From: Gammaproteobacteria bacterium
Lineage (GTDB): Bacteria; Pseudomonadota; Gammaproteobacteria; Eutrophobiales; Eutrophobiaceae
Length of the DNA stretch: 32,271 nucleotides
NCBI GenBank assembly: GCA_016179185.1
Contig: JACORW010000083.1
Location: forward strand, 1 to 32,271
Direction: 5' to 3'
Within the stretch, counting starts at the first letter, position 1. Each line of letters opens with the position of its first letter. A program made the position numbers and the translations under genes. A model generated the notes under the pieces. It did no database searches, was not told the origin of the DNA, and saw only the letters and a list, made by a program, of their open reading frames with translations. This document shows positions 14,918 through 21,563 of the stretch, piece by piece.

Positions 14918-17185
14918 TTACTCCCAGGAATATCCCACCGTGCCGCCGATCCAGCGCGGCCGGCCGTAGGCCTGCTGGTTGAAGCCGAAGCCGGTGAAGT
15001 CGAAAGTGTAGCTCAGGTATTCCTCATCGGCGATGTTGTTCACGAACACCGCGGCATACCAGTGCTCCGTGGGACTGGTCCATTGCAGGCGCGCATTGCC
15101 GACGACGTAGCCGTTCTCGCGCGAAATGGGGTGGTTCTGGATGTCAAAGAATGTTTCATCCTGGAACTGCATCGTGGCCACCGCCGCCATGGTGCCGCCC
15201 CACATGGGCCAGGAATAGCGTGCCATGCCATTGAAGGTCACATCCGGCGCGGAGACCATGGTACGGTCGCGCAGTTCCCCGGTGGCCGGGTTCGGGATAT
15301 CGTCCGCCGTGGCATCCAGCAGCGCCAGGCCGAACAGGAAGTCCCAACCGTCCCACGGACTCGTGATCAGCTCGAACTCGGCGCCGAACACCTCGGCGTC
15401 GGTGTTGAAGATCACCTGGTTCAACAGCTCGAAACGGAAGGTCTGGAAGTCCTTGTAGTCGTAATAGAAGCCGCTGGCGTTGAAACGCGTGGTGCCGCCG
15501 AACAGCGTGGACTTGATGCCGGCTTCAAACGCATGCAGCGTCTCGTCGTCGAACGGGATGGTCTGCGGCGTGTTGCTGGCGAAGATGAAGGTGCCGTCCA
15601 GGAAACCGGTGTTGAACCCGGCGGATTTCACGCCGCGCGAAAACGCGGCATATACGAGCAGATCGTCCGCGGGCTTCCAGTCCAGTTCAATCTTGCCGGA
15701 GAGGTTGGTCTTATCATGCCGGGCCAGGTCCCCCACCGAATCGCCGGTAAAGACGAATGCGTCATCCGGACTGGGCCGGAACGGCGTCAGCGGCACGACG
15801 CCGATGGCCGTCAGGAATGCGTACAGGCCCGTCAGGTCCACGTTCGTGTAGCTCAGATCCTTTTCCTCCTCCGTGTAGCGCAGCCCGCCGATCAGCGTGA
15901 ACTGTGGCGTGAGGTCGTACTCCAGGTTCCCGAACACGGACCAGGAATCGGTGTCCTGCAGGTAATTGGCGTCGAAAAACACGAAGCCGAGGTTGGTCAG
16001 GTCCAGCAGGTAGTTGGCGTCCACCTCGCTGCTGAAATAATAGAAGCCGCCGAGCCAGCGCATCTGATCCGTGTCCCCGCTGATCCGCAGCTCCTGGGTG
16101 ATCTGATCCGTGTCGCCCCCAAAAGTCGGAATAATCAGCGGAAACGGCGTCGCGTCCGTATCCTCCTCCTGCAGCCGGTTCACTTTTTCGAACGCGGTGA
16201 TGGACACGACGTCGAAGTTGTCAAACTTCCACTCCAGCCTGCCGGACAGCCCCCAGGACTGCACGACAACCGTGCCATCCCGATCGAACTCGCCGTGGAA
16301 CGGGTTGTTGTCATTGTCGCGGTAGCCGAACACGTCGCAGCCCGGGCACGTGCCCCAGAAGTTCTCGTCCGCCGGCAGTTCCACGTTGCCGTCCGGGGTG
16401 GGCTTGGTGGACTGGTGCTGCCACGCCCCGACGCTGCCGTCATTCCACGAACCGTGCATATTGACCAGCGCGGAAAAGGTCTCGGTCAGGTCGTACTGAA
16501 GTTGCAGACGCGCGGCGAAGGCGTCGGTGGAGTTGTAGTCGGGCCCCGGCCCTTCGTTTTTCACGTAGCCATTGTGCATGTTCTTCGACAGCGACACGCG
16601 CGCCTTGAGGCCGTCGATCTCAGGTATCGGGCCGCTGACCGCTCCATCGAACTGCAGCGTGCCGAAGGAACCTATGGTGACGTCGCCGTAGGCCTCAAAT
16701 ACGTCCGTGGGCTTTCTGCTGATGAAATGGATGAGTCCCCCCGTGGTATTGCGCCCGTACAGCGTGCCCTGGGGTCCGCGCAGCACCTCCACCCGCTCCA
16801 TGTCGAACAGCTGGAAGTGCAGGCCGCCCATGGCCCCGCGATAGACCTCGTCCACGTAGGTGGCCACCGGGTTCTCATTGGCATCGGCAAAGTCGTTCAG
16901 GCCCACGCCGCGCAGGAAGAAATTGATCTGGCTGCCCTCGGCATTGGGCACGGTGTATTGCAGACCCGGCGTCATCGCGGTGAGGTCCACGGAATTCGTG
17001 ATGCCCATTTCCTTGATCTGTTCGCCGGTATAGGCCGTGACCGAAATACCGACCTCCTGCAGGCTCTGCTCGCGCTTCTGCGCGGTGACAATGACCTCTT
17101 CGAGCGCCTCCTGCGCGGAGGGCGCGGCGGCGACCAGGGACACGGCAAGGATCCGAATCAGCGTGCGGAATGTGGGCGAAGGCAT
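14918..17185 (-). CDS. TonB-dependent outer-membrane receptor
   Basis: A second receptor of the same class, 755 residues. The signal peptide (MPSPTFRTLIRILAVSLVAA...PSAQ) is followed by EEVIVTAQKREQSLQEVGIS. Plug motifs FLRGVGLNDFADANENPVAT, VEVLRGPQGTLYGRNTTGG and LIHFISRKP are intact. The barrel ends in GGTVGYSWE, again without a C-terminal aromatic. ATG 17185 follows GGAG by 8 nt. The gene lies downstream of the mddA/MetE-like pair on the same strand, with a 120-bp spacer holding a strong AT-rich hairpin at 17228-17251. The cargo is unknown. It may serve the methyl-sulfur genes or the nearby corrinoid-dependent enzyme, but neither is shown by sequence. Confidence 0.92.
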   Translation of the reverse strand: MPSPTFRTLIRILAVSLVAAAPSAQEALEEVIVTAQKREQSLQEVGISVTAYTGEQIKEMGITNSVDLTAMTPGLQYTVPNAEGSQINFFLRGVGLNDFADANENPVATYVDEVYRGAMGGLHFQLFDMERVEVLRGPQGTLYGRNTTGGLIHFISRKPTDVFEAYGDVTIGSFGTLQFDGAVSGPIPEIDGLKARVSLSKNMHNGYVKNEGPGPDYNSTDAFAARLQLQYDLTETFSALVNMHGSWNDGSVGAWQHQSTKPTPDGNVELPADENFWGTCPGCDVFGYRDNDNNPFHGEFDRDGTVVVQSWGLSGRLEWKFDNFDVVSITAFEKVNRLQEEDTDATPFPLIIPTFGGDTDQITQELRISGDTDQMRWLGGFYYFSSEVDANYLLDLTNLGFVFFDANYLQDTDSWSVFGNLEYDLTPQFTLIGGLRYTEEEKDLSYTNVDLTGLYAFLTAIGVVPLTPFRPSPDDAFVFTGDSVGDLARHDKTNLSGKIELDWKPADDLLVYAAFSRGVKSAGFNTGFLDGTFIFASNTPQTIPFDDETLHAFEAGIKSTLFGGTTRFNASGFYYDYKDFQTFRFELLNQVIFNTDAEVFGAEFELITSPWDGWDFLFGLALLDATADDIPNPATGELRDRTMVSAPDVTFNGMARYSWPMWGGTMAAVATMQFQDETFFDIQNHPISRENGYVVGNARLQWTSPTEHWYAAVFVNNIADEEYLSYTFDFTGFGFNQQAYGRPRWIGGTVGYSWE

Positions 17186-17227
17186 GGGGAGATCTCCGGT
17201 TGCAATTTAATGAACCTCAGTACAGTG

Positions 17228-17251
17228 TGATGCAAAATCCGTTTTGCATCA
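17228..17251. promoter_or_regulatory. Perfect inverted repeat upstream of TonB receptor gene
   Basis: Arms TGATGCAAAA (17228-17237) and TTTTGCATCA (17242-17251) pair perfectly over 10 bp around a TCCG loop, starting 43 bp upstream of the receptor ATG. The stem is AT-rich and no T-run follows on either strand. It looks more like an operator or leader structure than a terminator of the upstream MetE-like gene. Confidence 0.55.
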
Positions 17252-17305
17252 ACCTGTTAAGAAGTAAGTTTCGCGCGGGGATTAGTTTCAACCTTGTCAA
17301 CTGAC

Positions 17306-18430
17306 CTAATATCCGGGACCCCGGTCCGGGCCCCAGACATCGCGCGACACATCCACGACCAGTTGCAGCTTGCGCCGCTGGTCGTCGAACGAGAGCGGGT
17401 TGCCGGGCGCGGTGCTGGCAAAGCCGCATTGCGGGCTGAGGCCCAGCCGCTCCAGCGGCACGAAGCGGCTCGCCTCCCCGATGCGCCGCTTGAGTTCATC
17501 GGCGGATTCCGGTTGCGGGATCTTGGTACAGACCAGCCCCAGCACGACCGCCTTGTTTTCGGGCATGAAACGCAACGGTTCGAAGGACCCGGCCCGGGGT
17601 GAGTCGTATTCAAGGCAGAAAAAATCTATGTTCAGACCGTTGAAGATGCGCTCGGCAACAAATTCGTAGCCGCCGGCGCCAAGCCATTTGCCCTGGTTGT
17701 TGCCGCGGCACAGGTGCATGCCCACCGTCATGCCTGCCGGCCGATCGGCGAGCGCTGCGTTGTTGAGCTCGATGTAGCGATCCACGAGCGCATCGGGGTC
17801 GTAGCCCCGCTGCCGCACCGTGTTGCGCAGGTTTTCATCGCACAGCAGCGGTTGGGATACATCGTCGAGTTGCACATAGGTGGCACCCAGTGCCGCGAGC
17901 TCCTTCAGCTCCTGCCGGTAAATGGCCGCCACGTCGGCATAAAATTCATCCATATCCGGGTAGGCCTGCTCCGATACGCCTTCGCGCCAGCGGAAATAAT
18001 GCTGCGAGCAGGGGCTCGGCAGCGTGCACTTCGGCGTGCGCCGGGTCAGGGATTTCACGTAAAGGAACTCGTCGGTGGCGATGCCGCGCTCGCGCCTCAG
18101 TTTTCCGGTGACGACGGCCGTGATGTAGGTCATCTGCCTGCCGGAGTCGTCCTTGAACGGCAACGGCGCCTCCATGTCCGTGAAACCGGACACTGCTTTC
18201 GGGAAATGCCCCCAGTAAATGATGCGGCGGTATTCGCCGTCGGTGATGGACTGCAAGCCGACGGACTCCTGCAACGCGACGGCATCCCGGATATGCCGGT
18301 CCTCCACTGCCTTCAGCGCGACCGCATCCATCCGTCCGGCCGCGCGGGCGGCATAGGCATCCTTCAATTCCTGCGGACGCAGCAGGCTGCCGATATGTTC
18401 GGCACGGAAGGGGGGCTGACGCGGATTCAA
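17306..18430 (-). CDS. Cobalamin-independent methionine-synthase-like methyltransferase (MetE C-domain)
   Basis: A 374-residue zinc enzyme of the UROD/MetE-like family that activates a thiol for methyl or alkyl transfer in the cytoplasm. The N-terminal HIGSLLRPQEL is the family signature. Zinc ligands are visible as H239 and C241 (MHLCRGN), E274 (FCLEYD) and C335 (SPQCGFAS), matching His641, Cys643, Glu665 and Cys726 of E. coli MetE. The 740-residue MetE length is not reached; only the catalytic half exists, as in the YxjG/core-MetE and epoxyalkane:CoM transferase relatives. The start is TTG at 18430, needed to include HIGS. It overlaps the mddA stop as TTGA, so translation is coupled. The partner thiol may be homocysteine or another small thiol. 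Confidence 0.85.
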   Translation of the reverse strand: MNPRQPPFRAEHIGSLLRPQELKDAYAARAAGRMDAVALKAVEDRHIRDAVALQESVGLQSITDGEYRRIIYWGHFPKAVSGFTDMEAPLPFKDDSGRQMTYITAVVTGKLRRERGIATDEFLYVKSLTRRTPKCTLPSPCSQHYFRWREGVSEQAYPDMDEFYADVAAIYRQELKELAALGATYVQLDDVSQPLLCDENLRNTVRQRGYDPDALVDRYIELNNAALADRPAGMTVGMHLCRGNNQGKWLGAGGYEFVAERIFNGLNIDFFCLEYDSPRAGSFEPLRFMPENKAVVLGLVCTKIPQPESADELKRRIGEASRFVPLERLGLSPQCGFASTAPGNPLSFDDQRRKLQLVVDVSRDVWGPDRGPGY

Positions 18431-19167
18431 GATCGCTGCTTTCTCCGGGGCAGCGGAATGATCATGGATACCTGCGCACGGTATTCCTCATATGTGACGC
18501 CCAGGCTCGCCACCAGATCGCGCTCTTCCAGTTGCAAGGCAATCACGATGTATGCGGTGGTCGCCACGGCGAACAGCAGATGCCCGACGCTCATGTGCGG
18601 CGTGGCCCAGAACGCGACGATGAAACCCAGCATGATCGGATGGCGCACAAACCGGTACAGGAAGATCTTGCGGAAACCGACCGGCGCGTACTCCTGCGCC
18701 CGGAAATGCAGCCACACCTGGCGCAGACCGAACAGATCAAAGTGGCTGATCAGGAACGTGCTGACGAGCACAGTCACCCAGCCGAGCCAGAATAGGCCCC
18801 ACAACGCCGCGCGGCCGGCTTCATTCTGCACGTCCCAGATGACCGCCGGCATGGCCCGCCACTGCCAGAACAGAAGGATCAGCGCCAGGCTTGAGAGCAG
18901 GACATAGGTGCTGCGTTCGATGACTGCGGGAACATACTGCGTCCACCAGCGCTTGAATCCCGGCCGCGCCATGACGCTGTGCTGGAGGGCGAAGATGGCC
19001 AGCAGCACCAGGTTCACGATCAGCGCTTCCGCCAACGGCGCCGCGGCGCCGGTATCAATACGCTTCGGCACCACGATACCGCCCACAAAACCCGCGGCGT
19101 ACAGAAAAGTGACGAAAAAAATCGCGTAACACGCGACACCGTACAACAACGCCAGAATCCTCGTCAT
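18427..19167 (-). CDS. mddA: Methanethiol S-methyltransferase
   Basis: An integral membrane methyltransferase of 246 residues in the NnrU/isoprenylcysteine carboxyl methyltransferase superfamily. MddA makes dimethyl sulfide from methanethiol and S-adenosylmethionine. About six hydrophobic helices are seen, the first at residues ~5-30. Family blocks are ALQHSVMARPGFKRWWTQ, ERSTYVLLSSLALILLFWQW and the SAM-site stretch YRFVRHPIMLGFIVAFW, followed by EERDLVASLGVTYEEYR. Start ATG 19167 follows GGGGAGGGG by 3 nt. It overlaps the MetE-like gene, and the two probably handle the same methyl-sulfur pool. A broader thiol or isoprenoid methyltransferase remains possible, but the whole-length pattern fits MddA best. 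Confidence 0.82.
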   Translation of the reverse strand: MTRILALLYGVACYAIFFVTFLYAAGFVGGIVVPKRIDTGAAAPLAEALIVNLVLLAIFALQHSVMARPGFKRWWTQYVPAVIERSTYVLLSSLALILLFWQWRAMPAVIWDVQNEAGRAALWGLFWLGWVTVLVSTFLISHFDLFGLRQVWLHFRAQEYAPVGFRKIFLYRFVRHPIMLGFIVAFWATPHMSVGHLLFAVATTAYIVIALQLEERDLVASLGVTYEEYRAQVSMIIPLPRRKQRS

Positions 19168-19342
19168 GGTCCCCTCCCCCGATATTCAGGCCGGCGTGCT
19201 GGCTTCGGCATCGCCAGTCTCTTCAGAAAACGCTGCATGGCCACGCGGGCGCGATCCGCGGCGACATCCATGTGGCTACGGACATGTCCCTGCCCCCCGT
19301 TCGCCCGTTCGATTATACTTCCGGCCGTGTACTCGGGGCATA

Positions 19343-21517
19343 ATGGCCCGCGCCATGATCTTCAGCTCCAACGCCCAGCGCCCGTTCCATTGGGGTCCCT
19401 TCCCGCTGGAGCGGCTCGCGCGGGATCCGGCCGGAGTCGCCGCGGAACTGGCGCAGCCGCTCGCCGGCCGTGCCGGCACAGGACACGAGCCTCCGGGCAC
19501 ACCGTTTGCCGAGGCCCTGTCCGCGTATCTCACGTTGTTCCGGCAGTTCCGCCATGGGGAACCGGCCCGCGCCAGGGCGCCGTTGCCTGATGATCCGGAA
19601 ATACGCACCCGCGACATCAAGGGCTCGGCCTACTTTCTCGATGCCGGCCAGGCCGGCATCTGCCGGTTGACCGAAGCCTGCTGGCGCGGCGCACCTCAAC
19701 CCGGCCACACCCATGGCATCGTGATCCTGGTCGAACATCCGCGCCTGCCCGAGGCCGGCAATCCCGCGCACCTGTGGGTCCGGGGAACCGTGGCGCAGAC
19801 GGCGACGCTGAGGGCCATGGAAATCGCCATCTGCCTCGCCGCCCATATCCGGCAGATGGGATTTTCGGCTTCCGCCCATGACCGCGCGGCGGGGGAACTG
19901 GACCTGGATCGCTTGCTCGTGCTGGCCGGACTCGGGGTGCGAAACGGCAACACCCTATGTAATCCGTTCCTTGATGAGGGTTTCGCCGTGGCCGCCGTGT
20001 CCACGGAATATGAGCTGGAACCGGATCTGCCGCTGGCCGCGAGCGCGCGCCGCGGACGCACGCTGGGTTGGTGGGTGGGCACGGGCGGCGCCACGTCGGG
20101 GCTGGAACGCCGGCGTCAACTGCGGCGCGCCACGCATCTCAGCCGCTACCCCATGGAGACCGTCAGGCGCGTAAATGCCCCGACGACGCTTGTGATTGAC
20201 GATGAAGTGCCGCGGGTGCCGAAGCGCGCTTCATTCTTTGAGCGCGCCCTGCGCGGCGATCTGGGTGACAAGGCGCAAAAGGAGCGTCCCCGCTTCGCCT
20301 ACAAGCATCCGTTGGCGGCGTCCATGACCGGCCTGATCCGGGCCATGGTGCCGCGGCAGGACGGCCCGGTTGCCGCCGCGCACGATCCAGCGACGCTGGA
20401 TGCCGCAGCCAATACCCGCGCCATCAAGTCCCTGTCATATTTTCTGGGCGCCGATCTGACCGGCATCTGCGAGGTCCCGCGTTATGCCTGGTTCTCGCAC
20501 CGGGAGGATGGGACACCCATCGAACCCTACCATCGCCATGCAGTGGTCATGCTCATAGACCAGGGCTACGAGACCATGGAAGGCGCCTCCGGGGATGACT
20601 TCATCTCCGGGGCCCAGTCCATGCGCGCCTACATGCGCGGCGGGGAGATCGCCGGCGTCATGGCGGAGTTCCTGCGCGCCATGGGCCATCCCGCGCGCCC
20701 GCAGACCAACGCCGATTCCGATGTGCTTCACATACCGTTGCTGTTGTGGGCGGGCCTGGGGGAGCTGAGCCGGATCGGCGAGCTGGTGCTGAACCCCTTC
20801 GTCGGCCCGCGCTTCAAGTCCGTGGTGCTGACCACGGATCTGCCGCTGGTGCCGGACCAGCCGGTGGACTTCGGCCTCCAGTATTTCTGTTCCCATTGCA
20901 GCAAGTGCGCGCGCGAATGCCCGTGCGACGCCATCTCCTTCGGCGACAAGGTGATGTTCAACGGCTACGAGATGTGGAAGCCCGACGTCGAGCGCTGCAC
21001 GCGCTACCGGCTTACCAACAGGCGCGGACTGGCCTGCGGGCGCTGCATGAAGACCTGCCCGCTGAACAAGGTCGTCACGCTCGACAGCCCCTGGTATGTG
21101 CAGGTGGCAAACTGGCTCGGCGTCAACGCCATGTGGCTGGAGCCATTGCTGGTGCCGATCGCCACACGACTCGACGACTGGCTCGGCCACGGCGTGCGCG
21201 TTCCGGCAAAGAAGTGGTGGCTCGATCTGGAAATCGTTGATGGTGTCTGCGTCCTGCCGCCCCATGGCGCCAATGCGCGCGACATCGATCCGGGCAGGAA
21301 GATCGATGCCGGAAGGCACAAGGTCGCCTATTACCACGCCGACATGATGCCGGCGCCGGACACGGTGAATGTGGTGGTGGATGTGGATCGCAAGGCCGGG
21401 CTTGCCGCCGCGGAAAAAGTGGAAACGCCCGCTGCCGCCCTGGCTCGCCGCGCCCGCGGCGAGCCGGCGCCGCTGCATTACCGGCCCGTGCCCGTCGGGC
21501 AAAAAGCGAATCGCTGA
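19343..21517 (+). CDS. rdhA: Corrinoid-dependent reductive dehalogenase, NpRdhA-like
   Basis: A 724-residue protein without Tat leader or membrane helix, so cytoplasmic, as in the catabolic oxygen-tolerant dehalogenases that strip halogen from phenols. Two [4Fe-4S] motifs are present: C516-x2-C519-x2-C522-x3-C526-P, and C552-x12-C565-x2-C568-x3-C572-P. The nitroreductase-like cobalamin domain covers about 357-510. Y430, K492 and R556 are spaced 62 and 64 residues apart, the same as Tyr426, Lys488 and Arg552 recalled for NpRdhA. Residues ~88-230 repeat the 357-504 module (GSAYFLDAGQAGIC versus SLSYFLGADLTGIC; CNPF versus LNPF), a degenerate duplicate. No reductase domain is fused at the C-terminus, so an external electron donor is required. 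TATACT at 19314-19319 may be its -10 box. Start ATG 19343, or 19355. The substrate is inferred only. Confidence 0.8.
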   Translation: MARAMIFSSNAQRPFHWGPFPLERLARDPAGVAAELAQPLAGRAGTGHEPPGTPFAEALSAYLTLFRQFRHGEPARARAPLPDDPEIRTRDIKGSAYFLDAGQAGICRLTEACWRGAPQPGHTHGIVILVEHPRLPEAGNPAHLWVRGTVAQTATLRAMEIAICLAAHIRQMGFSASAHDRAAGELDLDRLLVLAGLGVRNGNTLCNPFLDEGFAVAAVSTEYELEPDLPLAASARRGRTLGWWVGTGGATSGLERRRQLRRATHLSRYPMETVRRVNAPTTLVIDDEVPRVPKRASFFERALRGDLGDKAQKERPRFAYKHPLAASMTGLIRAMVPRQDGPVAAAHDPATLDAAANTRAIKSLSYFLGADLTGICEVPRYAWFSHREDGTPIEPYHRHAVVMLIDQGYETMEGASGDDFISGAQSMRAYMRGGEIAGVMAEFLRAMGHPARPQTNADSDVLHIPLLLWAGLGELSRIGELVLNPFVGPRFKSVVLTTDLPLVPDQPVDFGLQYFCSHCSKCARECPCDAISFGDKVMFNGYEMWKPDVERCTRYRLTNRRGLACGRCMKTCPLNKVVTLDSPWYVQVANWLGVNAMWLEPLLVPIATRLDDWLGHGVRVPAKKWWLDLEIVDGVCVLPPHGANARDIDPGRKIDAGRHKVAYYHADMMPAPDTVNVVVDVDRKAGLAAAEKVETPAAALARRARGEPAPLHYRPVPVGQKANR

Positions 21518-21563
21518 TCCAGCGCAAAACGTCACGGAAGACAGGGCTGTAAATTTGCGGTCC

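Noticed and set aside
15062..17230. Plus-strand open frame of 722 codons
   Set aside because: It is antisense to the second TonB receptor, which has an intact signal peptide, plug and barrel. Long antisense frames are common in GC-rich genes.
19343..21517. Epoxyqueuosine reductase (QueG)
   Set aside because: The protein is about twice QueG length, has a duplicated N-terminal module, and carries the Tyr/Lys/Arg spacing of NpRdhA.
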